Below, one piece after another: positions 29,307 through 39,116 of a DNA stretch of 60,170 nt. The notes below the pieces were generated by a model. The model was not told where the DNA came from and ran no database searches. It worked only from the letters and a program-made list of their open reading frames with translations. Within the stretch, counting starts at the first letter, position 1; each line of letters opens with the position of its first letter. The DNA comes from an uncultured Clostridium sp. (GTDB taxonomy: Bacteria > Bacillota > Clostridia > TANB77 > CAG-508). The stretch spans positions 1 to 60,170 of the forward strand of contig USRT01000012.1 in assembly GCA_900557195.1 (NCBI GenBank). Direction: 5' to 3'. The translations under genes and the position numbers were made by a program.

Positions 29307-30095
29307 CTATATGTAATATATGAATTTATCTTGGTTCTTCTTAAATACAACTATTCCTATAATTAAAGTTATAATTGCAGTTCCAGCACATACAGCAAAT
29401 GTAAATGGAGTTGGAACTTCATTATATAAAATAATTCTTCTAGCAAAATTTATATAATGATATAAAGGATTTAATTTAAAGAAAACCTGTAACTCCTGTG
29501 ATATTGCATTTATATCATACATTATAGGTGTTAAATACATCCATAGAGTCATAACAATTCCATATATATAAAACATATCTCTTAAAAATACAGAAACTGC
29601 AGATAAAATTAATCCCATTCCTAATGTAAAAATAAACAAACATATAAATGCATAAGGCAATAATAAATGGTATATATTTAATGGTGTTCCTGTTATAATT
29701 ATAATTGCATACAAAGGAATAAGTGTTAATAGAAAATTAATTCCTACAAATAAACATTTTGAAAGTGGAAATATGTATTTTGGTATGTATATTTTATTAA
29801 TTAATCCAAAATTGGCTACAACTGAACTCATTGACAAATTTGATGCCTCATTAAAGTAATTAAACATTACTAGTCCAGTTAATAAATACACTAAATAATT
29901 AACTCCAGGTGTACTAAACTTAAAAATATTTGAAAAAACCATAGCCATTACTGCCATTGTTAAGATTGGATATAATAAACTCCACACTATGCCTAATACT
30001 GACCTTTTATATTTAACTTTAAAATCTCTACTTATTAATTGATGTAGTAAAAATTTATATTTTTCTAAACTTAACATTATATTTTTTATGAACAT
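29307..30095 (-). CDS. tagG: ABC-2 type polysaccharide export permease (TagG/Wzm type)
   Basis: 262 residues with about six membrane helices. The N-terminal RDFKVKYKRSVLGIVWSLLYP segment is the hallmark of the TagG/KpsM/Wzm family. FKLNPLYHYINFAR near the C-terminus is the conserved segment before the last helix. The ATG follows AAAGGAGG. It is the first gene of the 30.1 to 11.1 kb transcription unit, pairing with tagH for ATP-driven export of the wall glycan. Confidence 0.92.
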   Translation of the reverse strand: MFIKNIMLSLEKYKFLLHQLISRDFKVKYKRSVLGIVWSLLYPILTMAVMAMVFSNIFKFSTPGVNYLVYLLTGLVMFNYFNEASNLSMSSVVANFGLINKIYIPKYIFPLSKCLFVGINFLLTLIPLYAIIIITGTPLNIYHLLLPYAFICLFIFTLGMGLILSAVSVFLRDMFYIYGIVMTLWMYLTPIMYDINAISQELQVFFKLNPLYHYINFARRIILYNEVPTPFTFAVCAGTAIITLIIGIVVFKKNQDKFIYYI

Positions 30096-30299
30096 ATTTT
30101 TCCTCCTTTAATTATATTGTTTATATTTCAACTTATAAAATTCAAACTATTAAATAAATTTTCAGAGTTATATTTTATGCTAAATTATTAATATTGTATA
30201 AAGCCACAATATCCTTAATTAATAAAACTGATACTCTATTTCTAGCAAAATAATTTCATATATACTAATAATTTATTATATATGTAGCTTTTAAATTTT
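30096..30299. other. Gap between rpiA and tagG
   Basis: Very AT-rich with no ORF and no convincing hairpin. It must hold the promoter region of the glycan operon, but I cannot assign boxes with confidence. Confidence 0.4.
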
Positions 30300-30996
30300 C
30301 TATCTACAAATAATAATGTTATAACCTATAAACAATCCGAGATTCAATTACACCTGTTATTGCTTTTATAGTAGTTTCCAAATCTTCATTAATATTTTCA
30401 AATTTAGTATCTAAAATAAAATTTCCACATTCAGTTATAACTGGACCATCCTTTTTAGTAGCTAATCGTAAAATCACATCTGTTGCTCCTAGTTTTAATA
30501 ATTGCTCTTTTACATAGTTAACTGCTTCTGGATAACATTCTACTGGTACTAAACGCTTGGTACCTAATTTATCTACATATTTACTTTCATCTGCTAATAT
30601 ATATACTTTTGATGCATTTAATATGTTTAGTTTTTCTTTAAACATAGCTGCACCTCTGCCTTTTATCATCCAATTGTTATTATCTATTTCATCTGCTCCA
30701 TCAAAGCACCAATCTGGCTTTTTTTCCTGAAGTGTACATGTTGGTATGTCAAAATAGCTACATAACATTTTTATTTCATAAGAAGTAGGTATTGCTGTTA
30801 TTTTTATATTTTCTTTTTTTATTTTTTCTGCAATAGCACAAATAGCAACAAAAGAAGTAGAACCAGACCCAAAACCAATAACATCTCCATCATTAACTTT
30901 TTCTGCAATTTTTAAAGCTATTTTCTGTTTTTGTTCTTTATTGGTTATATCTTCATTCCACTTCGCATTTTGTAAAATTTCTCTTTCCCAGTTCAT
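30300..30996 (-). CDS. rpiA: Ribose-5-phosphate isomerase A, with a CGGA +1 shift site near the C-terminus
   Basis: Interconverts ribose-5-P and ribulose-5-P in the pentose phosphate pathway. Motifs: GFGSGSTSFVAI near residue 40, IPTSYEIKMLC, CFDGADEIDNNNWMIKGRGAAM with the catalytic Asp/Lys region, and LADESKYVDKLG. The zero frame ends ESRIVYRL, which is not family-like. TCT-CGG-A at 30336-30338 read with the C skipped gives AITGVIESGLFIGYN and a stop at 30300. The family is expected to have a GVIE-GLF stretch here, so the corrected end is preferred. This case is easily missed because the zero-frame ORF looks nearly complete. Confidence 0.9.
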
Positions 30997-31107
30997 TTAT
31001 TACCCTCCTACAAAATTTCTTATATTATTTCATAAAAAGATTTTTTTGTAAACCTTTTAATATACATAACTTCTAAATTTTATTACAAATATTATAGTTT
31101 TCAGAGT

Positions 31108-31148
31108 AAAAAAAGCAAACATATCTTCATTTTATATGTTTGCTTTTT
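31108..31148. terminator. Bidirectional-looking terminator hairpin
   Basis: AAAAAGCAAACATAT and its complement enclose a short loop, with A and T runs on the two sides. It follows the GT2 gene that ends at 31155 on the minus strand. Confidence 0.75.
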
Positions 31149-31154
31149 GTTATA

Positions 31155-32093
31155 TTATCTATCTATATTAATAGTTTTATCAATAATATATTGTGGTCTA
31201 CCTTTGCTTTCATCATAAATCCTAGAAATATACTCAGACATAATCCATATAGATAAAAGTTGCACTCCTGAGAAGAAAGTTATTGTTACCATTAAAGATG
31301 TCCATCCTGCAGTTAAATTATTAAGCTTAAATAAATATGATATTAAAGAATATATTAAAATTCCGAATGAAATAATTATAGAAAAAATACCAATAATTCC
31401 TAATATTTTTAATGGTTTATTTGAAAAACTAATTATTCCATCAATAGCTAATTTTAACATTTTTTTTAAAGGATACTTAGTTTTCCCTGCAAATCTTTCC
31501 TTTCTTTCATATTCAATAGGAATTTGTCTATATCCTACCCAACTAAACAAGCCTCTTAAAAATTTATTATGTTCTGGCAAGTCATTTATAACATCAATAA
31601 CCTTTTTATCTGCTAGTCTAAAATCTCCTGTATCTTGTGGTATCTTTACATCAGACAATCCATCTAAAACTCTATAAAACATTTTAGCTGTACATAATTT
31701 AAAACGTGATTCTCCTCTTCTTGCTTTTCTTTTTGCATAAATAACTTCATTTCCATCTTCCCATAAATTAATCATCTCTATAATTAATTCTGGAGGATCT
31801 TGCATATCTGCATCAATTATTATTACAGCATCCCCTGTTGCATGTTTAAGTCCTGCAGTAACTGCACATTGATGCCCAAAATTTCTCGAAAAAGATATTA
31901 TTTTAACTTTTTTATCATCCATAGCTATTTTTTCTAATAATTCTAAAGTTCTATCTTTACTGCCATCATTAACAAAAATAAATTCATAATCATATGTCTT
32001 TAACTCTTTAAATACATTATTAAGTCTAGTATAACATTCATTAACAACCTCTTCTTCATAATACATTGGAACTACTACTGATATTTTTTTCAT
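31155..32093 (-). CDS. GtrB-like polyprenyl-phosphate glycosyltransferase (GT2)
   Basis: 312 residues. VVPMYYEEEVVNECYTRL opens the GT-A domain; FVNDGSKDRT and IDADMQDPPELIIEM hold the metal and nucleotide residues; TGDFRLADKKVI and RFAGKTKYPLKKML precede two C-terminal membrane helices. Same architecture as the 13703-14638 protein. It stands outside the main glycan operon, with its own terminator, so it may load a different sugar or serve the GT-C proteins at 1.4-5.8 kb. Confidence 0.88.
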   Translation of the reverse strand: MKKISVVVPMYYEEEVVNECYTRLNNVFKELKTYDYEFIFVNDGSKDRTLELLEKIAMDDKKVKIISFSRNFGHQCAVTAGLKHATGDAVIIIDADMQDPPELIIEMINLWEDGNEVIYAKRKARRGESRFKLCTAKMFYRVLDGLSDVKIPQDTGDFRLADKKVIDVINDLPEHNKFLRGLFSWVGYRQIPIEYERKERFAGKTKYPLKKMLKLAIDGIISFSNKPLKILGIIGIFSIIISFGILIYSLISYLFKLNNLTAGWTSLMVTITFFSGVQLLSIWIMSEYISRIYDESKGRPQYIIDKTINIDR

Positions 32094-32260
32094 ACTTATA
32101 TATCTCCTTACAATTTTCTATAATACAATTATATTTTTATATAATTCTAGTTAACATTTCCAAATAAAACAACTAACTATTACTATGTTTTAATATAATT
32201 ATGAATAAATTGCAACAAGATATTATCATATTATTCTTTTATATTCAAGCATTTATCTTT

Positions 32261-32746
32261 TCACCAAATCCTATCCCCTTCTATCTTCGCAAATCTAATC
32301 TTTTCATAACTATAACTATTCATATCACGACCATACGAATCAAAAGTATGTGTCGCAATCAAAACTTTACCACCTACATTATTTACAACAAACAAACTAT
32401 GTGCAAATTTTATACCATCAAAAGAAAGTTGAACAATATCTCCTGGCTCTAATTCTTCTACAGAACATCTCCTTCCAAATGGACCAATTCCCTTATTATT
32501 AATTAAAAATTTATATAAAAATTCCACACCTGTCCATGAAGGAGATTTATCATTTGCACTATTATAAAACCAGCCATTTATGGTATCATAATTCATTGTT
32601 TTGCATCCTTCATAAATACATTGTGAAACAAAATTTGTACAATCTCCCCCAATCCCATCATAATTATAAAACTTAGGATTTCGCAAATATGCCCATTTTT
32701 GTGCATACATAATTGCTTTATTTCTATCATAATCTTTTATTTGCAA
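32261..32746 (-). CDS. Putative amidase domain protein (Amidase_6)
   Basis: 161 residues, the domain alone. DYDRNKAIMYAQKWAYLRN at the N-terminus and GGDCTNFVSQCIYEGC near residue 33 carry the catalytic Cys of this papain-like fold. KFAHSLFVVN near residue 120 holds the catalytic His. The family is found in sporulating Firmicutes and is thought to hydrolyse amide bonds, perhaps in wall peptides. No signal peptide is seen, so it may be cytoplasmic or export may use another route. Single gene. Confidence 0.85.
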   Translation of the reverse strand: MQIKDYDRNKAIMYAQKWAYLRNPKFYNYDGIGGDCTNFVSQCIYEGCKTMNYDTINGWFYNSANDKSPSWTGVEFLYKFLINNKGIGPFGRRCSVEELEPGDIVQLSFDGIKFAHSLFVVNNVGGKVLIATHTFDSYGRDMNSYSYEKIRFAKIEGDRIW

Positions 32747-32850
32747 TATAAAAACACCTCCTATTTTATATTATTTATAAAACTTGAAAGTGTTCTTTCA
32801 TCAATCTATATTAAATATTTTAATAAATCCCTATATTCTTAAAAGTCTTC

Positions 32851-33363
32851 TTAAAAATTCTCTATTTCTGCTATCTTTTCATCAAATTCTTCTTTACTCA
32901 TCTTAGTCATCATATTATTAGTAATTTTCCCTGTTAATTCTTTATCAAACCAATCTGGAACTTTAAATTCTTCTGCTCTTTTCTCTGATGAAAATTCTAT
33001 TTCTGCAAAAATAATACCTTCAAAAATCCCATGAAATACATCTAGCTCTATTATCAAACCATCTTCTATAGGTATATTATATCTATCTTTTACAATAGTA
33101 TTTCTATTCCCATCTTGCTTTAATTTATTATATACATCTTCTTCTATTTGTGATTCAATCTCTTGGACACTATATTTTCCGCTTCTATTTGTTTTTATAG
33201 TATAATAATATTTGGTATTTTCACCTTCTTGTATTTTTCTTTTTCTTATTGTTGTGATTTTATCACTATATAAATAGTCTTGTATTATTGTTTTCTTATT
33301 ATAAGATTCAAGAGAAATATTATCTATACTTTGTATTAAAAATTTTCTTTCTATCTCTTTCAT
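32851..33363 (-). CDS. CYTH domain protein (triphosphate tunnel enzyme)
   Basis: 170 residues. KEIERKFL at the N-terminus is the ExExK signature of the CYTH family. TTIRKRKIQEGENTKYYYTIK and GLIIELDVFHG supply the paired basic and acidic residues lining the tunnel, and FAEIEFSSEKRAEEF is the usual second acidic strand. Members hydrolyse inorganic triphosphate or act on nucleotides. Which applies here is unknown. It is flanked by unrelated genes. Confidence 0.88.
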   Translation of the reverse strand: MKEIERKFLIQSIDNISLESYNKKTIIQDYLYSDKITTIRKRKIQEGENTKYYYTIKTNRSGKYSVQEIESQIEEDVYNKLKQDGNRNTIVKDRYNIPIEDGLIIELDVFHGIFEGIIFAEIEFSSEKRAEEFKVPDWFDKELTGKITNNMMTKMSKEEFDEKIAEIENF

Positions 33364-33472
33364 TATAATTTATATTCCCCTTTGTTTTAAATTTTTTTTG
33401 GTATTTCACTATTCAAAATTAATTCATCCATTTTTATTTCAAAATCTAAAATCCTATATACAATTAACGAAA

Positions 33473-34309
33473 TTAATCCTTGTATAAATTTCTTAAAATT
33501 TCTATTTCTTTTGCATATCCCATAATATCCTCATGTGGTGTTTCTAAATAAAATGGCAATTCTCTTAGTTTAGGATGATTAATAATCCTTTCAAAAGCAT
33601 CTATTCCAATAGTACCTTCTCCTATTTTTTGATGTCTATCTTTATGACTTCCAACCACATTCATACTATCATTAATATGAATTGCTTTAAGTCTATCTAA
33701 TCCTATCACTTTATCAAATTCTTTAAGCACTAAATCTAAATCATTTACAATATCATAACCAGCATCATTTATATGGCAGGTATCTAAACATACTCCTATT
33801 TTTTCTTTCAATTCTATTTCATCTATAATACTTTTTATTTCTTCAAAACTTCTTCCTATTTCGCTTCCCTTACCAGCCATTGTCTCTAATAAAACTGTTG
33901 TAGTTTGGTCTTTTGTAATAATTTCATTTAAAGCTTCTACAATATATTTTTTTCCTACCTCAAATCCTTGTCCAACATGACTTCCCGGATGAAAATTATA
34001 CATATTTCCAGGTACATATTCCATTCTCTGCAAATCATCTATCATTGTGTTTTTTGCAAACCTTCTAATCTTTTCATCTGCTGAACATAAATTTAAAGTA
34101 TATGGTGCATGTGCAAGTATTTTTGCAAAATTATTTTCTTTCATTATTTTTAACAAACCATCTACATCATCTTGTTTTATTTCTTTTGCTTGTCCACCTC
34201 TTGGATTACGAGTAAAAAATTGAAAAGTATTCGCATTAATTTTTAATGCTTCTTTTCCCATATTAGTAAATCCTTTTGAAGCTGATAAATGACATCCTAT
34301 ATTTAACAT
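33473..34309 (-). CDS. nfo: Endonuclease IV (AP endonuclease)
   Basis: Cuts DNA 5' of abasic sites in base-excision repair. 278 residues, full length. Trinuclear zinc ligands and family motifs: NIGCHLSASKGF with the first His, HAPYTLNLCS, NFHPGSHVG, VLLETMAGKGSEIG with Glu, GVCLDTCHINDAGYD, IHINDSMNVVGSHKDRH, and FYLETPHED. A CGG at about 33986 is out of frame (CCG-GGA). It appears as a single gene. Confidence 0.96.
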   Translation of the reverse strand: MLNIGCHLSASKGFTNMGKEALKINANTFQFFTRNPRGGQAKEIKQDDVDGLLKIMKENNFAKILAHAPYTLNLCSADEKIRRFAKNTMIDDLQRMEYVPGNMYNFHPGSHVGQGFEVGKKYIVEALNEIITKDQTTTVLLETMAGKGSEIGRSFEEIKSIIDEIELKEKIGVCLDTCHINDAGYDIVNDLDLVLKEFDKVIGLDRLKAIHINDSMNVVGSHKDRHQKIGEGTIGIDAFERIINHPKLRELPFYLETPHEDIMGYAKEIEILRNLYKD

Positions 34310-34376
34310 CTCTTTCCTCCTAAATTATAGCTTAATATAATATGTACAATATTTTTAATAAATATTAATATATTTT

Positions 34377-34742
34377 TTATTTTAATTTTCCCAAAACTTT
34401 ATTCCATTCATCTTGTTTAAACCCTATCAAAATCGCATTATCACTAATAAATAATGGTCTTTTAATTAACATTCCATTTCTTGAAAGAAGTCTTATTTTT
34501 TCATCATCTTCTATCATAGGTAACTTTTCTTTTAGATTTAAACTTTTATATACAAGACCACTTGTATTAAAAAAACTTTTAATATTTTTATTACTTCTTT
34601 CTATCCATTCTTTTAGTTCCTCATATGTTGGAGTTTCTTCTACTATATTTCTATCTGTATATTCTATATCATTATTATTCAACCATTTTTTTGCATTTCT
34701 ACATGTTGAACATTTTGGATATTCAATAAATAAACCTTTCAT
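34377..34742 (-). CDS. ArsC/Spx-family protein
   Basis: 121 residues with a thioredoxin-like fold. YPKCSTCRNAKKWL gives a CxxC at residues ~11-14, as in Spx and many uncharacterised ArsC-like reductases. FFNTSGLVYKSLNL and ISDNAILIGFKQDEW are typical of the YffB/Spx-like group. It lacks clear arsenate-reductase specificity residues that I can judge, so a thiol-based regulator or reductase is equally possible. Confidence 0.8.
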   Translation of the reverse strand: MKGLFIEYPKCSTCRNAKKWLNNNDIEYTDRNIVEETPTYEELKEWIERSNKNIKSFFNTSGLVYKSLNLKEKLPMIEDDEKIRLLSRNGMLIKRPLFISDNAILIGFKQDEWNKVLGKLK

Positions 34743-35107
34743 TACTTCTTTTACTCCTTCTAATCATTAATAACTTTTAGCCCTTCTTTACTTTTGCACA
34801 TACATTTTATCATTTATCAATCTAAAAATAAACATATATTTTAAATTTGTCTGCTATTTTTCTTATTTGTTGTTACAGTTCATAGCTTATTTAAAAGCAC
34901 ATACTAGCATAGCAAGAGTTTGTTATATATTTTTTAAAACCAATCGCCGATGGTACTAAACTATAGCCTTCCTCTACTCAAACTGCGTGGTATAAAGGTA
35001 ATTATTAGTACTTGCCCGCCACGCTTCAAGATTGGTTTTAAAAAATATATAACAAACTCTTGCTATGTGGTAACATTACCTCTAAAAATAAAAACAAGAA
35101 AATTTAT
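34743..35107. other. Intergenic region containing hairpin element family 2, copy A
   Basis: No ORF is supported. Most of the right part is the family 2 hairpin; the left part is AT-rich DNA upstream of the ArsC/Spx-like gene. Confidence 0.6.
34883..35077. repeat. Hairpin element family 2, copy A
   Basis: A 38-nt arm at 34908-34945 is perfectly complementary to 35030-35067. The core holds two inner hairpins (CCA-TCG/CGATGG and GCGTGG/CCACGC) and the theme TAGCCTT-CCTCT. Outside the arms, TATTTAAAAGCACATACTAG on the left and GGTAACATTA on the right also match copy B at 41.0 kb. The arm sequence differs between copies while pairing is kept. Confidence 0.78.
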
Positions 35108-35662
35108 TTAATTCAAATCTCTACCAAATCCCCCTGTAACAGGATCTCTAAAATAATTAATCTTAGGTGTTATAAATGTAAACAAAATAAAATAAAGACA
35201 AAGCACAACCAATATTATTATAGATAAAACTTTTGTTAAATTTGTAGATTCATCTTCTTTACACATAATCCTATATACTATATATTCACCTATCAAAACA
35301 CCTGCTATAAAAGTTAAAATATCTATTATAAAAAAATTAGTTCCAATAATCCCTGTATAAGTAAAAAAGAATGATGTAATAAATAATATTGATGTAACAA
35401 TTCCTATAGTTTTCGCCTCTATATAATTATTTACCTTATCTTTAACAAAAAAGTATTCTACTATACATGCTATTAACATTGGAAAAAAAGCCAACTTCAA
35501 ATGTTCCCAAGTACTTTCATTCACACTACTAAATGCTGAAACAAAGCTATTCCCATTTGACCACTCATATGTAAAATGTAAAATTGTTCCTAATATTATA
35601 GAAAAAACAGACACACCAATTTGCCAATTTCTTATATTTTTTTCATTTATATTGTTATCCAA
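35108..35662 (-). CDS. DUF6512-type membrane protein
   Basis: 184 residues, about five membrane helices. The segment SSVNESTWEHLKLAFFP near residue 43 is the family hallmark, and HFTYEWSNGN precedes it in the first loop. Function unknown in general. The ribosome binding site AGGAGGGG is inside a hairpin (35660-35709), so translation may be controlled by structure. Confidence 0.7.
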   Translation of the reverse strand: MDNNINEKNIRNWQIGVSVFSIILGTILHFTYEWSNGNSFVSAFSSVNESTWEHLKLAFFPMLIACIVEYFFVKDKVNNYIEAKTIGIVTSILFITSFFFTYTGIIGTNFFIIDILTFIAGVLIGEYIVYRIMCKEDESTNLTKVLSIIILVVLCLYFILFTFITPKINYFRDPVTGGFGRDLN

Positions 35663-35709
35663 ATAAATCCCCTCCTAAAACAATTTTATTTTAGAAAGGG
35701 ATTTATTAT
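35660..35709 (-). promoter_or_regulatory. Hairpin covering the ribosome binding site of the DUF6512 gene
   Basis: On the minus strand AATAAATCCCTTTCTAAAA pairs with TTTTAGGAGGGGATTTATT. The right arm contains the Shine-Dalgarno sequence. It could block translation or act as a terminator for upstream transcription. Confidence 0.5.
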
Positions 35710-35772
35710 TACTATTTATTAATAAATACTAAAATTATCTATCAATATCTTTTCGATTTCAAATCTAGATTA

Positions 35773-36298
35773 TTAGTATTTTCTCTGCACACCTTCTATT
35801 ATCTTTTCAAACACTTTTATATGATTTTTTTCATCTAATATAATCCTATTTAACAATTTTCTTATATCCATATTTCTTGTATATCTTATAGCTTTATTAT
35901 ATCCGATCTATTGCTACTTTTTCTGTTTCAATATTATATTTCATAATTTTAACAATATCATCAAAATTATATTTTACATACTTACTATTCCAATTAACAC
36001 CTTTACTATCTATAAAACAAGGTTTCTTTCCTAATCTTTTTATTAATTCTCCAACCAAATTTAAATGCTTCATTTCTTGAATAGCTATTTTTACCATTAT
36101 TCTGCTTAACTCTGGAAAATTTACAATTTCCATATGTTCATATATGTATTGTGTAACAGCAGATAGCTCTCCAAGCTCTCCAGATAAATCATCATATAAT
36201 AAATTTGCATACATTTGATTTTTCACTACATACTTTACTTCTGGGAATGGAACTTCATCTAAACTACTTAGTATTGCATTTAATTCTTCATAATCCAT
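35773..36298 (-). CDS. Ferritin-like diiron protein with a CGGA +1 shift site
   Basis: A 174-residue four-helix protein after correction. The zero frame stops at VAIDRI. At 35903-35905 GAT-CGG-A read with the C skipped gives ETEKVAIDGYNKAIRYT and the fourth helix ending at 35775. Candidate iron ligands are the Glu residues near 40-46, QEMKHLNL (Glu, His), IETEKVAI (Glu) and LDEKNHIKVF (Glu, His). The last helix supplies the second ExxH, so without the shift the metal site would be incomplete. It resembles bacterioferritin- or rubrerythrin-like small proteins; the exact class is unsure. Confidence 0.75.
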
Positions 36299-36343
36299 AA
36301 AATAACCACCTCATCATAATCTATGACAAAGTGGTTATTTTAG
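36298..36343 (-). terminator. Hairpin between ytvI-like and ferritin-like genes
   Basis: AAAATAACCAC pairs with GTGGTTATTTT on the minus strand. It could end ytvI transcription. It also covers the GAGGTGG ribosome binding site of the ferritin-like gene, so it may instead, or also, regulate translation. Confidence 0.55.
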
Positions 36344-36350
36344 TGATTAT

Positions 36351-37445
36351 TTATTCCATTTCGAAAAACGATTTTAAAATTCCCTTATCAATTAACTCTC
36401 TAAACACATTTTTTAAAATTAATAATATAATTGGGCCTATCATAAGTCCTATTACTCCAAACAATCTAAATCCTGTATACATTCCAAATAATGTAAATAT
36501 AGGATGCATTCCCATTTGATGACTGACCATTTTAGGTTCTAATAATTGTTTTAATATCGCCCACACTAGCCATACAGAAATAACTGCTATAGCTACCTGA
36601 ATATTACCTGTTAAAAATAAATATATAGACCAAGGAACCATAACAGCTCCAGCACCAAATAAAGGAAGTAAATCTATAAATCCAATAAAAATAGACATTA
36701 TAACTGGATATTTTACATCAAATCCTATCCAGTTTAATACTACAAGGCTAATAAACACTAAAACAAAACATATTCCAGATAACTTAGCCTCAGCTTTAAT
36801 ATAATTAAAAGCAACACTACAAGTTTCTTTTATTATCATTTTTGCTTTTTTTAGCCACTTTTTTGGAACTTGACTTTTAAAACTATTTATCACATATTCT
36901 CTATCAAGACATGTAAAGATTATGGCAAGTATTGTAATTATACTATATGTTAACATTGTAGGTACTGAACCAATAAAATTGATTACCTTTGTTAAAACAG
37001 TAATTAACATATTTTTGGCTGAATCAATAATACCTCCCAAAGAGTTCTTTGCAACTTGCATAACCTCATCAGGTATTTGTATCTGACCACTTTTAAATTC
37101 ATCAAATGTTTTCATTCCATAATCATATACATCTTTAAAATATGTATTTGAATTAGATATGATTTCTGTAGCTTCTGTAGCTACTTTAATACCTATTAAT
37201 GTTAATGTTGTTCCTAATATAGCAATTATTAATAATAAAGAAATTATTGTTGCTAATTTTCGTTTTAATTTACATCTTTTAGTAAAAAATTTTGTTATTG
37301 GTTCCACTATCCATGATACAATAATTGCTATTATAAAAGGAATATAAAACATTGCTAATTTGTATGTAATAAATAATCCTAATACAATAAAAACTAATAC
37401 TCCTATTTTCAGGGCAATTTTTTTATAATATTTACTTTCTTCCAT
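36351..37445 (-). CDS. ytvI: AI-2E/YtvI-family permease
   Basis: 364 residues, about eight membrane helices in the PF01594 pattern. The N-terminal pair of helices precedes SWIVEPITKFFTKRCKLKRKLA, a long extracytoplasmic segment covers about 90-145, and GFIDLLPLFGAGAVMVPWSI and HPIFTLFGMYTGFRLFGVIG are the conserved C-terminal helices. It is closest in layout to the sporulation membrane protein YtvI of Bacillus. The transported substrate is unknown. Confidence 0.85.
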   Translation of the reverse strand: MEESKYYKKIALKIGVLVFIVLGLFITYKLAMFYIPFIIAIIVSWIVEPITKFFTKRCKLKRKLATIISLLLIIAILGTTLTLIGIKVATEATEIISNSNTYFKDVYDYGMKTFDEFKSGQIQIPDEVMQVAKNSLGGIIDSAKNMLITVLTKVINFIGSVPTMLTYSIITILAIIFTCLDREYVINSFKSQVPKKWLKKAKMIIKETCSVAFNYIKAEAKLSGICFVLVFISLVVLNWIGFDVKYPVIMSIFIGFIDLLPLFGAGAVMVPWSIYLFLTGNIQVAIAVISVWLVWAILKQLLEPKMVSHQMGMHPIFTLFGMYTGFRLFGVIGLMIGPIILLILKNVFRELIDKGILKSFFEME

Positions 37446-37512
37446 ATTTGTTTAATATGATACATAAAAATATCATATTCTCCTTTCTTCGATTTTTATT
37501 ATATTTATAACA

Positions 37513-37557
37513 TAAAAAAATAATAGTTGCAATTTTATCTTACAACTATTATTTTTA
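37513..37557 (-). terminator. Terminator after the DUF4173-type gene
   Basis: AAATAATAGTTG and its complement with a T-run on the minus strand, immediately after the corrected stop at 37560. Its position supports the +1-corrected gene end rather than the zero-frame stop 200 nt upstream. Confidence 0.8.
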
Positions 37558-37559
37558 TT

Positions 37560-39096
37560 TTATTTTTTATTATTATACAAGTCTAATCTTATTATTGCAT
37601 TTTTAGCTTCATATCGAGATAAGTTAAATTCTTGAAAATTCTTATATTCGAATAATTCTTTAATTTTTTTATTGTTTCTCGTTTTAAATTTTGAATTATA
37701 TGTTAAATATCGTTCTATATTACTTTTTAATGATTCGTCAGATGTACTTTCATATAATCTAGCAATCTCTGGTATTGCATCTACAGATAATCCGTTTTAA
37801 ATACTTAATATCAATTTCTGCCTTTTCATCTTTTAAATTAACTTCTGATATGTATTTATCTATATTCTTTTTAGCTATTGTTTTATCTACATTTGTAAAA
37901 TTAAGTAAAACAAGCATTGTAGATATTATTACTATATAATATTTTAATAAACTTATCTTTTTATTAAATACATATACTAAAGTTGGTATAGCAAGTATTA
38001 ACTCTGTTAATAAAATAAAATATACTAACAATCTTAAAAATGTATATCCATATTCTTGTTCGTATAAATACATTCTTAAGAAAGATGATAATATCATAAT
38101 TACTGTAAATACTATTAATAGCATATTCATAATTTTTGTATAAATATTTATTCCTTTTGTAGTTTCACGTTTATTTAAATTTGTAATAATTATTATTACA
38201 AAATTGATTAATGTTACAAACATTAATTGGAAAAATCCTCTTCTTGCATATGTGGCATAATCAAAATCTTCGCTTATTCCTAAATTTGTAAATAAATATA
38301 TAAATTGTACAGCACTAAATAATAAGTAAACTATATTTAAGACTGTTAAAACTGTATTTAAGGTAATATTTTGCATATATATTCCTTTAGATTCGTTTCT
38401 TTTCTTATTTGAATCCATTTTTAACATACTACAAATAAATGCAACAACATACATAAATATTAAAATAATAAAAATCGCTCTAAAATAAATAGAACTTAAA
38501 AATTTTATATTAAATATATTCATAATAACATATTTAATAGGTTCTAAAATTTCTGCAAAAATTGTATCTGCTGAAATAAGTAATGCAAGTATAATTATTA
38601 GTAATGGTAATGAAATAACAAGACCTATTATTATTTGTTTCATAATTTTTCTTTCTTTTATAGGCTTTTTATTTACTTGTACTTCATTTTGTTTTCTTTT
38701 AAATAAATTGTTTGAAATTACTCTAACACCTTCTGCAATGTTCCCAAAAGGCTTGAATATTACAGAAAAGATTTTACAAAAAGCTTGTCCAAATTTAAAT
38801 TTATCATATACAGCCCAAGTTATCATTGTGGTTGTAAGTACAACAATTGCTATCATATTTACAACATTTAAAACTCCATTATTAAATAGCGCATATGTTA
38901 AACTTAAAAGTGTTATTGGTATACTTAATATAAAAGCTTTTGCATTTTTTACTTTATTTTTACTTTGTAATGAGTAAATAATTAATAGTAACATTGGTAT
39001 TACAAATAAAACTACTGATACTCCAAAGTCCTGTCCATAAAATAAGACAGAATGCAATATGCTCAAAAAAAGTGCTCCTACTACTATTTTTTTCAT
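37560..39096 (-). CDS. DUF4153/DUF4173-type membrane protein with a CGGA +1 shift site
   Basis: 511 residues after correction. About twelve membrane helices are followed by a soluble C-terminal tail. The ATG at 39096 follows GGAGG. The zero frame ends YLKRIICRCNTRDC. At 37792-37794 AAA-CGG-A read with the C skipped gives YLKGLSVDAIPEIARLYEST and runs to 37560, right before a strong terminator. The tail is helical and charged (NLSRYEAKNAIIRLD). The CGRRGFFQ-like YATYARRGFFQLMFV segment near residue 295 is characteristic of the family. Function unknown. Confidence 0.78.
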
Positions 39097-39116
39097 ATTT
39101 TACCTCCATTTATGCC

